Shown in pieces: positions 33,565-42,371 of a stretch of DNA of 64,000 nucleotides (positions are counted from its first letter, which is position 1; every line of letters starts with the position of its first letter). A program made the position numbers and the translations under genes. A model generated the notes under the pieces. It was not told the origin of the DNA. It ran no database searches and saw only the letters and a list, made by a program, of their open reading frames with translations. Source of the DNA: VMCP01 sp964527775 (GTDB lineage Bacteria > Bacteroidota > Bacteroidia > NS11-12g > UBA955); assembly GCA_964527775.1 (NCBI GenBank), contig CAZGQS010000009.1, positions 10,887-74,886 on the forward strand, written 5' to 3'.

Positions 33565-35064
33565 GTGAATTCACCTATTCGTTCAGCACTTATTTCAGTT
33601 TTTTACAAAGACGGATTAGAGCCCATTGTGAAGGCTCTGCATCAACAAAACGTGACCCTTTATTCCACCGGTGGAACCAGAAAGTTCATTGAAGATCTTG
33701 GACTACCCTGCGTTGCCGTTGAAGACATCACAGGTTATCCTAGCATTCTAGGTGGACGCGTAAAAACCCTCCACCCAAAAGTGTTTGGCGGAATTCTCGC
33801 TCGCAGAGAATTGCAATCTGATATGCAAGAAATAGCTCAGTACGAGATACCCTTGTACGATTTAGTCATTGTAGATTTATATCCCTTCGCACAAACTGTA
33901 GCTGACGGTGGCACAGAGCAAGAGATCATTGAAAAAATTGACATTGGAGGTGTATCCTTGATTCGCGCAGCAGCAAAGAATCACGCCCATTGTTGCATCG
34001 TAGCAGATAAGAAAGAATATACACAATTTTTGTCAGATTTCCAAAATGGCCACGGCTCTTTAAGCCATGACCAACGCAAATCATATGCTGGTAAAGCATT
34101 TGCGGTTACGGCTCAATATGACGGACAAATCGCTGATTGGTTTGCGGGACATACCACTACCCCCTTGCGCTACGGTGAAAATCCGCATCAAAAAGCCCAT
34201 TTTACAGGTAATTTAGATGAGTTATTTGATAAAATTCAAGGTAAAGAATTAAGCTACAATAATCTATTAGATGTTGATAGCGCAGTGAATTTATTGAATG
34301 AATTCAATGAATCTGAAGGTTCAACCTTTGTGATTATCAAACACAACAATGCTTGCGGAGTTGCCACAAGATCAACGGTTTTACAAAGTTGGACAGACGC
34401 TTTGGCTTGTGACCCCGTAAGTGCTTTTGGAGGCATTCTTGCGTGTAATCATGCCATTGATACTGAGACTGCGCAGCAAATCAATGGGTTGTTTTTTGAA
34501 GTATTGATTGCACCATCCTATTCAGATGAAGCCCTGCAACTGTTAAGCGCCAAAACCAATAGAATCATTCTCCGCTCTAAAGATCTTAAGCAGGTTCAAC
34601 AAACTATATACAGAACCGCTTTGAATGGAACTTTGGTACAGGAGCGCGACAATGCCACCGAAACACGCGCCAATATGACTATTGTCACAAACACAGCACC
34701 AACAGAACAAGAATATAAAGACCTTGAATTTGCCGTGAAGCTGGTTAAGCAAACCAAAAGTAATACCATTGTTTTAACTAAGAATGGACAGTTGCTAGCT
34801 AGCGGAACAGGTCAGACCAGCCGTGTTGATGCATTGGTTCAAGCCATTGACAAGGCAAATAAATTTGGCTTTGATTTAAAAGGTGCAGTAATGGCGAGCG
34901 ACGCGTTTTTCCCCTTCCCAGATTGCGTGGAAATTGCCGACAAAGCAGGAATAACAGCCGTTATTCAACCCGGTGGATCAATCAAAGATCAAGAAAGCAT
35001 CAATTACTGCAATGACCACAATATGGCCATGGTCACTACAGGCATCAGACATTTTAAACATTAA
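33565..35064 (+). CDS. purH: Bifunctional AICAR transformylase/IMP cyclohydrolase
   Basis: PurH carries out the last two steps of IMP synthesis. The N-terminal IMP cyclohydrolase domain (residues 1-130) begins RSALISVFYKDG and contains LYSTGGTRKFIEDL, GRVKTLHPKVFGG and DLYPFAQTV. The AICAR transformylase domain contains RYGENPHQKAHF, KELSYNNLLD, IIKHNNACGVA and SDAFFPFPD. The start appears to be GTG at 33565, preceded directly by a -7 box. The pyrimidine gene pyrD follows 40 bp later. Confidence 0.97.
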   Translation: MNSPIRSALISVFYKDGLEPIVKALHQQNVTLYSTGGTRKFIEDLGLPCVAVEDITGYPSILGGRVKTLHPKVFGGILARRELQSDMQEIAQYEIPLYDLVIVDLYPFAQTVADGGTEQEIIEKIDIGGVSLIRAAAKNHAHCCIVADKKEYTQFLSDFQNGHGSLSHDQRKSYAGKAFAVTAQYDGQIADWFAGHTTTPLRYGENPHQKAHFTGNLDELFDKIQGKELSYNNLLDVDSAVNLLNEFNESEGSTFVIIKHNNACGVATRSTVLQSWTDALACDPVSAFGGILACNHAIDTETAQQINGLFFEVLIAPSYSDEALQLLSAKTNRIILRSKDLKQVQQTIYRTALNGTLVQERDNATETRANMTIVTNTAPTEQEYKDLEFAVKLVKQTKSNTIVLTKNGQLLASGTGQTSRVDALVQAIDKANKFGFDLKGAVMASDAFFPFPDCVEIADKAGITAVIQPGGSIKDQESINYCNDHNMAMVTTGIRHFKH

Positions 35065-35103
35065 TCAACTTTGGCATAATTTTAGCAAAGTAGATTTACA
35101 CTC

Positions 35104-36132
35104 ATGTATCAGATAGTTCGTTTCATTTTATTCCTAATGTCCCCCGAGAGGGCGCACGATGTAGCCCTTAATTTGATGGAGGCTGCTTTTCGCATTCCTA
35201 TTTTAAACAGTCTGATGCGCAGCTACGTCAAACCAGTGGGGAATAAACCCATTGAATTTGCGGGCATTACATTTCCAAATATCGTAGGACTCGCTGCTGG
35301 TTTTGATAAAGACGCTAAACATTTAAACCTTTGGAAGGACTTAGGTTTTGGACACGTTGAAGTGGGAACAGTAACTCCCGTTGGACAACCCGGAAATCCC
35401 AAACCCCGGTTGTTTCGTTTGGTTCAAGACCAAGCCATCATCAACAGGATGGGCTTCAATAACCAAGGAATCGATTCAATGGTGGAACGCTTAAAAAAAC
35501 GTCCCCAAGGAATCGTAGTAGGCGGAAACATTGGCAAGAACAAAGAAACTCCCAACGAATTTGCCGAAGACGATTACATCATTTGTTTTGAAAAAATTTA
35601 CGACCACGTAGATTATGTCACAGTCAACGTTTCTAGTCCCAACACACCTGGACTAAGAGATTTACAAACGGAAGCTTTCTTAGTTCCTCTCTTTGAAAAA
35701 CTCAATACCATCAGATCTCAACGTAGCACTTTCAAACCCATTTTCATCAAAATTGCCCCTGACTTTCAGATGAGCGGTTTGAAAAAATTGGTAGCTGTCA
35801 TTAAAAAGCTCAATGTTCAAGGTGTTATTGCTACCAATACCACGGTTTCAAGAGATGGATTGAACACCAATTCTGATGAACTCGAAAAAATTGGCGCTGG
35901 CGGATTGAGCGGATTGCCTTTATTTGAAGCCAGCAATGCCATTCTTGCTAGTTTGAGCATAGAACTTGGAAGTAAAATACCTCTAATTGGAGTTGGTGGA
36001 ATATTCAACGGCGAAGACGCCACCGAAAAGCTCATGCGAGGTGCAAGCTTACTACAAGTATATACGGGCTTTATTTACGAAGGACCTAGAATTGTTCGCA
36101 ATATCTTGAGAGACATTCAATACGAAAATTAG
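35104..36132 (+). CDS. pyrD: Quinone-dependent dihydroorotate dehydrogenase (class 2)
   Basis: PyrD oxidises dihydroorotate to orotate in pyrimidine synthesis and passes electrons to menaquinone at the inner membrane. The N-terminal amphipathic/hydrophobic helix (IVRFILFLMSPERAHDVALN) and motifs AAGFDKDAKHLN, GTVTPVGQPGNPKPRLFRL, INRMGFNNQG, NVSSPNTPGLRDLQ and the C-terminal QVYTGFIYEGP are present. The catalytic Ser of class 2 enzymes lies in NVSSPNT. Its stop is 2 nt before the exported nuclease start. Confidence 0.97.
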   Translation: MYQIVRFILFLMSPERAHDVALNLMEAAFRIPILNSLMRSYVKPVGNKPIEFAGITFPNIVGLAAGFDKDAKHLNLWKDLGFGHVEVGTVTPVGQPGNPKPRLFRLVQDQAIINRMGFNNQGIDSMVERLKKRPQGIVVGGNIGKNKETPNEFAEDDYIICFEKIYDHVDYVTVNVSSPNTPGLRDLQTEAFLVPLFEKLNTIRSQRSTFKPIFIKIAPDFQMSGLKKLVAVIKKLNVQGVIATNTTVSRDGLNTNSDELEKIGAGGLSGLPLFEASNAILASLSIELGSKIPLIGVGGIFNGEDATEKLMRGASLLQVYTGFIYEGPRIVRNILRDIQYEN

Positions 36133-36134
36133 CC

Positions 36135-36887
36135 ATGAAACACTCGGGAATATTCTTTGTTTCCGTTGCGCTGCTATTATTCACTACAGCAGCTCAACCT
36201 AAACCTAAAACCTCCCGATTAGAAATCCCTCAGCGCGGGCCCAACGAAAAAATCATTCAACACACGGGCTACGCCACTTCTTACAATCATCAACACCACC
36301 AGCCCAATTGGGTGGCGTACGAACTTTTTAGTCAGCGTTTGGTCGCAGTAACTGAAAGAAACAGCCGTTTTACCCAAGACCCTATGGTAAAGCCCCCCAC
36401 TTGCCTCAGCGCAGATTACACCAAATCGGGCTACGATCGCGGGCATCTTGTACCGGCTGCTGATATGCTTTGGGACGATGACGCCATGCGCGAAAGCTTT
36501 TATATGAGCAATATTTCACCACAAGTCCCTGGATTCAACAGAGGCATTTGGAAAGTTCTCGAAGAAAAAGTTCGTGACTGGGCTCGTTCAGGCTCACACT
36601 TATTCATTTGTACGGGTCCACTTTTGGGGGACACTTTGAAGCGACACATTGGCGTGCGCAACGCTGTCACCATTCCCGATTATTTCTTTAAAGCCATCAT
36701 CGATACGGTAGGCGTTGACCGCGGAATAGCCTATATCATTCCAAATCAATCGAGCAAAGCATCGCTGTCAACTTTCGCCGTACCCATTGATTACCTCGAA
36801 GCCATTATCTCTCGTGACCTCTTCCCCGCCCTCGATGACGAGATTGAAATGAAAATTGAAAAAGTGATTGGGTTTAGGGAAAGGTGA
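36135..36887 (+). CDS. Exported DNA/RNA non-specific endonuclease
   Basis: This 250-residue protein begins with a signal peptide (MKHSGIFFVSVALLLFTTAAQ) and contains the NUC domain. The active-site motif DRGH is at about residues 101-104 (YDRGHLVPAADM), and the metal-binding Asn lies in SNISPQVPGFNRGIW. It probably degrades extracellular or periplasmic nucleic acid, with scavenging of nucleotides as a likely use. It starts 2 nt after pyrD and may be co-transcribed with it. The 3' end abuts the heptamer array at 36893. Confidence 0.92.
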   Translation: MKHSGIFFVSVALLLFTTAAQPKPKTSRLEIPQRGPNEKIIQHTGYATSYNHQHHQPNWVAYELFSQRLVAVTERNSRFTQDPMVKPPTCLSADYTKSGYDRGHLVPAADMLWDDDAMRESFYMSNISPQVPGFNRGIWKVLEEKVRDWARSGSHLFICTGPLLGDTLKRHIGVRNAVTIPDYFFKAIIDTVGVDRGIAYIIPNQSSKASLSTFAVPIDYLEAIISRDLFPALDDEIEMKIEKVIGFRER

Positions 36888-36892
36888 GCAGA

Positions 36893-36985
36893 CGACAGCG
36901 GTCAGCTATCAGCTACCAGCCGTCAGCCGTCAGCTGATAGCAGCAGCGAAGCTGCCCAGCCGCGCCGAAGGCGCTGAGTCCTAGC
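36893..36985. repeat. Heptamer/hairpin array
   Basis: Units such as GTCAGCT, ATCAGCT, ACCAGCC and GTCAGCC repeat with 7-bp period. A hairpin module GCAGCGAAGCTGC and a second one GCGCCGAAGGCGC follow. The stretch 36932-36960 is an exact inverted copy of 13153-13181. Confidence 0.8.
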
Positions 36986-36997
36986 GCAGCGTGAGTC

Positions 36998-37543
36998 TTA
37001 AAGTCCCAATAACTCCGGACTCCCAGAAACGTACCAATTGCCGTTCCATTCTATGAGTTCGAAACGCATGTTGTAGGAGACTTTTCGGCGTTTGAGCTTG
37101 AATTCAACACGCCAGATGGGTAAAATTCCTTGATTTTTGTATGAAATGTATTGGGTGGAATTGTATTCCATCTGTTTGTAAAAAAGTCCTTGTTTGGAGG
37201 CTTTTTTTCGAATTTGTTTGATTCCGTTGAGAAAGCGGTAACGATAATTCATGTACTGGCCGTGAACAATTACTTCGGGGGTGATGGTATCTACCATACG
37301 AACCATAATTAAAAAGTCAGACTCGGGCATAAGGCCAAATCCGAGTGGCGACTTCTTATCGAAGCACCAAAGCATCAGACTATCAATGCTTTGAGAAATG
37401 GAATAAAATGCTCTAGTATTGGGGAGTGATGAAGAATCTTTGGGATTTACAAATTTTGCCGACAAAGGCGTAATAAAAGACGCTAGAAAAACGACTAAAA
37501 TCAACCAAACCTTCCGAACTTTGAACTGTATGCGCTTTGGCAT
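36998..37543 (-). CDS. Hypothetical exported protein
   Basis: The 181-residue protein has a basic start and a hydrophobic signal segment (VWLILVVFLASFITPLSA). The mature domain has many aromatic and basic residues (YMNYRYRFLNGIKQIRKK, IPIWRVEFKLKRR). No family is recognised. Its 5' end overlaps the upstream part of the divergent YyaL-like frame, but the chosen YyaL start at 37566 leaves 22 bp between them. The 3' end lies just past the heptamer array. Confidence 0.62.
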   Translation of the reverse strand: MPKRIQFKVRKVWLILVVFLASFITPLSAKFVNPKDSSSLPNTRAFYSISQSIDSLMLWCFDKKSPLGFGLMPESDFLIMVRMVDTITPEVIVHGQYMNYRYRFLNGIKQIRKKASKQGLFYKQMEYNSTQYISYKNQGILPIWRVEFKLKRRKVSYNMRFELIEWNGNWYVSGSPELLGL

Positions 37544-37565
37544 ACCGCTAAACTACAACATTCCC

Positions 37566-39560
37566 ATGAATTCCAATAATCCACCAAACGCTTTAATTGC
37601 TTGTAAAAGCCCCTACCTCCAACAACACGCATACAATCCAGTTGAATGGCAGCCCTGGGCAGAAAGCGCGTGGACACAGGCAAAGAGTCAGAACAAGTTG
37701 GTTCTGGTGAGCATTGGCTATAGCACCTGTCATTGGTGCCATGTGATGGAAAGAGAAAGTTTCGAAGATCATCAAACCGCCGAAATCATGAATCTGGCCT
37801 TGATAAATATCAAAGTAGACCGAGAGGAACGACCCGACATTGACATGGTCTATATGGATGCTTGCCAATTGATGACGGGCAGAGGGGGTTGGCCACTTAA
37901 TGTAATTTGTCTTCCTGACGGACGGCCCATTTATGCGGGTACGTATTTCCAAAAACCGCAATGGCAACAGATTGTCTTACAATTATCTACTCAGTACCAA
38001 AGCGATCCTGATAAGTTTTTGGAATATGCCGAAAAGTTCATGGAGGAATTGAATAAGATGAATGCTCAACCCAAAGTTTTAGGAGATTTGCAAATTTCCA
38101 AAATGATGGCCGGCGAAATTTTCGCAAAATACGCAGAAGATATTGATTGGGAAGAAGGTGCGAAAAAACGTGCTCCGAAATTCCCAGTTCCCATACAATT
38201 TGAATATACGTTTGATTATTTTTTGGCATCGAATGATCCTACCGCCAAAGATTATTTGCAACTAAGCTTACTTAAAATGGCCAATGGCGGCATTTATGAT
38301 CATGTTAGAGGGGGCTTTTACCGTTACAGCACCGATGCAAAATGGTTTGCTCCCCATTTTGAAAAGATGCTATATGACAATGCTCAGCTGATTGGATTAT
38401 ACTCTAGGGCATTTGCTTGGAGTCAAGCCGATATTTTCAAACAAGTGGCTGAACAAACCATCGATTTTTGCATCCGCGAGCTGAAAAATCCTCAAGGCGG
38501 ATTTTACTCTGGGTTGGATGCTGATTCCGATGGAATTGAAGGAAGATACTACACCTTTACGTCCCAAGAATTAAAAGAAATCCTCAACGCGAAAGAATTG
38601 GAATGGCTCACGCATTGGTCTGATATTAGGGAGGACGGCAATTGGGAGCACGATCTGAATATCATTCACGTGAATAAGGCTCCTTTACAGGTGCTTGAGG
38701 ATGTGAAAATTTCGGCGGAAGAATTTCACACACTGAAGTTTTCGGTTTTGGGTAAATTATTCAATGCACAGGTCACTAGAAACAGACCCTCATTAGACTA
38801 TAAAATCATTGCCTCTTGGAATGGTTTGATGCTAAAGGGACTTTGTCAAGCGGGTAAATTCTTGAATGCTCAATACATTCAAGAAGCCGTTGAATTGGGT
38901 AGTTGGATCAAGGATACCCTCATAAAAGACAACATCATTTATCGCATTCACGCTCAAGGCGAAACCTATACCGAAGGCTTTTTAGAAGATTATGCATCGG
39001 TATCATTAGGATTTATTGAACTATACAAAACCACCCTTGACGCAAAATGGTTAACCATCGCCAAAGAATTGGCTGATCGTGCAGTTGAATTGTTTTACAA
39101 TAAAGATCAAGGTACATTCAGTTTCACATCTTCGGAAGCAGAAAAATTGATCATCAAAAAATCTGATTCTACTGATGATGTTATTCCAGGTAGCAATACG
39201 TTGATGGCCGAAGTTTTGTATTTTTTGTTTACTCATACTTCAAACCTTGAATACAAAGGAATTTTTGATACCCTGATTAAGCCTATGGCTCAGCACATTG
39301 AAAAATTTCCTGGTTGGTATAGCGGTTGGGCAAGATTACACAATATGTTGACCTACGGAGATGCGCACATCATCATTAGGGGCAACTTAAGCATTCCGAG
39401 TCAAGATCAGTTGGCCCATTACCCTTCTTGGATGAGCATTACAAAAGAAAACAGCGGCCAAGAGGGATATTACATCTGCTCTGGTGACCGCTGTTTTGAA
39501 CCTGTTCAAACGTGGGAACAAGTAGAAGAATTACTGGATGAACTCTTCAGTATTGATTGA
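37566..39560 (+). CDS. Thioredoxin-domain protein of the YyaL/SPATA20 type (DUF255)
   Basis: This 664-residue protein has an N-terminal DUF255 thioredoxin-like domain with the motif GYSTCHWCHVMERESF, followed by DIDMVYMDACQLMTGRGGWPLNV. A long alpha/alpha-toroid region resembling glycosyl-hydrolase barrels (HFEKMLYDNAQLIGLYSRAF) fills the rest. The biochemical role of the family is not established. ATG 37566 (MNSNNPPNALIACKS) is preferred; an in-frame upstream start at 37419 would run antisense through the neighbouring gene. It ends 1 bp from the convergent pntB stop. Confidence 0.9.
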   Translation: MNSNNPPNALIACKSPYLQQHAYNPVEWQPWAESAWTQAKSQNKLVLVSIGYSTCHWCHVMERESFEDHQTAEIMNLALINIKVDREERPDIDMVYMDACQLMTGRGGWPLNVICLPDGRPIYAGTYFQKPQWQQIVLQLSTQYQSDPDKFLEYAEKFMEELNKMNAQPKVLGDLQISKMMAGEIFAKYAEDIDWEEGAKKRAPKFPVPIQFEYTFDYFLASNDPTAKDYLQLSLLKMANGGIYDHVRGGFYRYSTDAKWFAPHFEKMLYDNAQLIGLYSRAFAWSQADIFKQVAEQTIDFCIRELKNPQGGFYSGLDADSDGIEGRYYTFTSQELKEILNAKELEWLTHWSDIREDGNWEHDLNIIHVNKAPLQVLEDVKISAEEFHTLKFSVLGKLFNAQVTRNRPSLDYKIIASWNGLMLKGLCQAGKFLNAQYIQEAVELGSWIKDTLIKDNIIYRIHAQGETYTEGFLEDYASVSLGFIELYKTTLDAKWLTIAKELADRAVELFYNKDQGTFSFTSSEAEKLIIKKSDSTDDVIPGSNTLMAEVLYFLFTHTSNLEYKGIFDTLIKPMAQHIEKFPGWYSGWARLHNMLTYGDAHIIIRGNLSIPSQDQLAHYPSWMSITKENSGQEGYYICSGDRCFEPVQTWEQVEELLDELFSID

Positions 39561-40958
39561 TTACAAAGCTTTTACTTCGTTGACTAACTTTTGAAGGCTG
39601 TCTTTAGCATCGCCAAACAACATTCCACATTTAGGGTCAAAGAACAGGGCATTTTCAATGCCCGCGTAACCTGACTTCATGCTTCGCTTTAGTACCACAA
39701 TTTGCTTTGCATTGTCTACATCTAATATGGGCATGCCGTAAATGGGGCTGGTAGGATCGTTTTTAGCAGCTGGATTAACTACGTCATTTGCACCTACAAC
39801 CAAAACAACATCGGTGGTGGTAAACTCTGGATTGATCTCTTCCATTTCTATCAATTTATCATACTCCACGTTACTTTCAGCCAGCAATACATTCATGTGT
39901 CCTGGCATACGTCCTGCAACAGGGTGAATAGCATATTTCACATCCACACCTTCTTCTAAGAGGATGTTTTCCAATTCGTGACAAACGTGTTGTGCTTGTG
40001 CTACCGCTAAACCATAACCTGGAACAATCACCACTTTTTGAGCGTATTTCATCATGATAGCCACGTCAGTAGCTTGAACTTCGCGAACGCTTCCTGTAAC
40101 TGCAGCACCCGAAGAACCAGAACTTGAACCAGCCATACCAATAAGCACGTTTGTTAAAGATCTGTTCATGGCTTTACACATCACCACGGTTAAAATAGTA
40201 CCCGCTGATCCAACCAATACTCCGCCCATCAACATGACGTTGTTGTCGTATAAAAATCCGCCGCAGGCGGCCGCAACACCAGTAAATGAATTCAACAAAG
40301 AAATCACCACAGGCATATCTGCTCCACCAATAGGGAATACAAATAGTAATCCATAAAAAATGGCTACTCCCATGGTGAGATAAAAGAAAGGCAAAGATCC
40401 ATGTCCGCCGTTAACAATAGCCTCTAAATAGGTTACAGCTGCTGCTCCAATGATAGCAAACAAAACAATGGCATTGATGTATTGTTGTCCCGCGAAGCGG
40501 AAATCACCAATTTTACCATTCAATTTACCCCAAGCAACAATACTTCCAACGAATGACACGGTACCAATAATCAGACCGGCAATGATGGGAATGAACATTC
40601 CTAAAGAGACTCCCGGTTCAATGTGTTGCCATTCTATGATGGATATCAATGCAGCGGCCAATCCTCCCATTCCGTTGAACAGAGAAACCATTTCAGGCAT
40701 GGCGGTCATTTGAACACGCTTAGCCATCAAGGTTCCAACTACGGTTCCCAAGAGAATGGCACCCATGATGAGCCCAAAATTTGGAATGAGATAAAAGCCA
40801 TTTTCGCCAATGAATAGGGTACCAATCACGGCTACCGCCATACCGAAAGCTGCAACTAAGTTACCTTTTCGGGCAGAATCGGCCTTACCCATCATTTTTA
40901 AGCCTACCACGAATCCAACAGATCCAATGAGATAAGCAATTTCTTGTAAGTGATTCAT
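39561..40958 (-). CDS. pntB: NAD(P) transhydrogenase subunit beta
   Basis: PntB carries the NADP-binding domain III and the second half of the proton channel. The 465-residue chain has about nine membrane helices (residues 4-260, with IPNFGLIMGAILLGTVVG), then the NADP domain with VIVPGYGLAVAQAQH, YAIHPVAGRMPGHMNVLLAES and VVLVVGANDVVNPAA. It works with the alpha subunits to make NADPH from NADH using the proton gradient. It is the last gene of a three-gene unit. Confidence 0.96.
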   Translation of the reverse strand: MNHLQEIAYLIGSVGFVVGLKMMGKADSARKGNLVAAFGMAVAVIGTLFIGENGFYLIPNFGLIMGAILLGTVVGTLMAKRVQMTAMPEMVSLFNGMGGLAAALISIIEWQHIEPGVSLGMFIPIIAGLIIGTVSFVGSIVAWGKLNGKIGDFRFAGQQYINAIVLFAIIGAAAVTYLEAIVNGGHGSLPFFYLTMGVAIFYGLLFVFPIGGADMPVVISLLNSFTGVAAACGGFLYDNNVMLMGGVLVGSAGTILTVVMCKAMNRSLTNVLIGMAGSSSGSSGAAVTGSVREVQATDVAIMMKYAQKVVIVPGYGLAVAQAQHVCHELENILLEEGVDVKYAIHPVAGRMPGHMNVLLAESNVEYDKLIEMEEINPEFTTTDVVLVVGANDVVNPAAKNDPTSPIYGMPILDVDNAKQIVVLKRSMKSGYAGIENALFFDPKCGMLFGDAKDSLQKLVNEVKAL

Positions 40959-40961
40959 GGA

Positions 40962-41276
40962 TTATTTCTTAGGCTTCTTTTTAAACATTTCCAACATGCG
41001 ATCAGTCACTACAAAGCCACCAATTACGTTAAGGGTTCCTACTAAAACTCCTACAAATCCGACGATCAATGAAAAATAATCGTCAGGCGCTGAATGTCCA
41101 AGTACAATAATAGCTCCAATCAATACCACACCGTGAATGGCGTTTGCGCCGCTCATCAAAGGGGTGTGAAGCACCGAAGGAACATGAGAAATCAATTCAA
41201 TTCCCACAAAAACCATCAAAATAATGAGGTAGATATAGGAGATATTTTGTCCAATAAATTCAATAATGCTGTTCAT
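40962..41276 (-). CDS. pntA2: NAD(P) transhydrogenase subunit alpha, part 2 (membrane)
   Basis: This 104-residue protein is the membrane-spanning domain II part of the alpha subunit: IYLIILMVFVGIELISHVPSVLHTPLMSGANAIHGVVLIGA holds the conserved HTPLMSGANAIHG motif. Splitting the alpha subunit into two proteins matches the three-subunit type seen in Rhodospirillum. It begins 4 nt after the pntA1 stop and is followed 3 nt later by pntB. Confidence 0.95.
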   Translation of the reverse strand: MNSIIEFIGQNISYIYLIILMVFVGIELISHVPSVLHTPLMSGANAIHGVVLIGAIIVLGHSAPDDYFSLIVGFVGVLVGTLNVIGGFVVTDRMLEMFKKKPKK

Positions 41277-41280
41277 AAAA

Positions 41281-42363
41281 TTAAGATTGATGAGCGATTA
41301 GACATCCTTGAACAATTTCATCTTCAAGGTTAAATTCTATGGTTCCTTTCGGACCAACGAGTTTGAGCAATTCCCAGATGTTTCGAGCGAAAAGCTCAGA
41401 TGCATTTGAACTTAAGCTTGATGGCAAATTCACAGAACCAATGATTTTTACGCCATTGTGAACGTAAATTTCATTTGCCTTGGTTTGAGCGCAATTTCCG
41501 CCTTGTTCTGCAGCCATATCTACAATGATACTGCCGTTTTTCATGAGAGCCAATTGCTCATCATCTATAAGAATTGGTGCTTTTTTTCCGGGGACTAAAG
41601 CCGTTGTAATGACCAAATCAGCCTGAGCCAATGATTTATTAACAGCCTCTCGCTGAGCTTTTCTGTATTCATCGGATGCTTCTTTTGCGTAGCCGCCTTC
41701 GCTTCCTACTTCAACGCCTTTCACCTCAATGAATTTCCCTCCCAAAGATTGAACTTGTTCTTTGGTTTCAGGACGGACGTCTGTTGCTTCAACCACCGCT
41801 CCCAATCTCTTGGCTGTTGCTATGGCTTGAAGTCCCGCTACACCCACACCAAAAATCAACACTTTAGCAGGTGTTACTGTTCCAGCAGCAGTCATCAAAA
41901 GCGGAAAAATTTTATCTAAATGATAGGCTCCTTCAATCACAGCTCTGTAACCAGCCAAGTTAGCTTGAGATGAGAGCACGTCCATAGATTGAGCTCTGGA
42001 GATTCGGGGAATTGCATCTAAAGAAAAAACAGACCATTTTTTGGCCTGCAATTTTTCTACCAACTCGGTGTTTGAGCGGTGATACACATTTGAAATCCAA
42101 ATTTTATTGTCTGGAAGTTCATTCATGATTTCGGCGGTAGGCACATTGATTTGAATGTACACATCTGCCGATTTTAATTCATTGAAGGGCTTGACACTTG
42201 CACCCACTGAGGTGTAAGATTCATCGGTAAAGTGGGCAGGCGCGCCGGCGCCATTTTCTACCCAAACCTCAAAACCCATTTTCAGAAGATTAGCGGCTAC
42301 GGTTGGTGTCATTGACACTCGGTTTTCAGCTTCTCTTCTTTCTTTAAAAACTGCTATTATCAT
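41281..42363 (-). CDS. pntA1: NAD(P) transhydrogenase subunit alpha, part 1 (NAD-binding)
   Basis: This 360-residue soluble part binds NAD(H) as domain I. It has VGVAGLQAIATAKRLGAVVEATDVR, the mobile loop region YAKEASDEYRKAQ and the TALVPGKKAP strand. The start at ATG 42363 (MIIAVFKERREAENRVSM) fits the alanine dehydrogenase/PNT N-terminus; longer frames upstream overlap the T9SS gene. It follows that gene by 8 nt, so the T9SS gene and the transhydrogenase may share a transcript. Confidence 0.95.
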   Translation of the reverse strand: MIIAVFKERREAENRVSMTPTVAANLLKMGFEVWVENGAGAPAHFTDESYTSVGASVKPFNELKSADVYIQINVPTAEIMNELPDNKIWISNVYHRSNTELVEKLQAKKWSVFSLDAIPRISRAQSMDVLSSQANLAGYRAVIEGAYHLDKIFPLLMTAAGTVTPAKVLIFGVGVAGLQAIATAKRLGAVVEATDVRPETKEQVQSLGGKFIEVKGVEVGSEGGYAKEASDEYRKAQREAVNKSLAQADLVITTALVPGKKAPILIDDEQLALMKNGSIIVDMAAEQGGNCAQTKANEIYVHNGVKIIGSVNLPSSLSSNASELFARNIWELLKLVGPKGTIEFNLEDEIVQGCLIAHQS

Positions 42364-42371
42364 GGGGTAAT

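Noticed and set aside
37419..37565. Extended N-terminus of the YyaL-like protein
   Set aside because: The extension is antisense to the exported protein gene and lacks family similarity.
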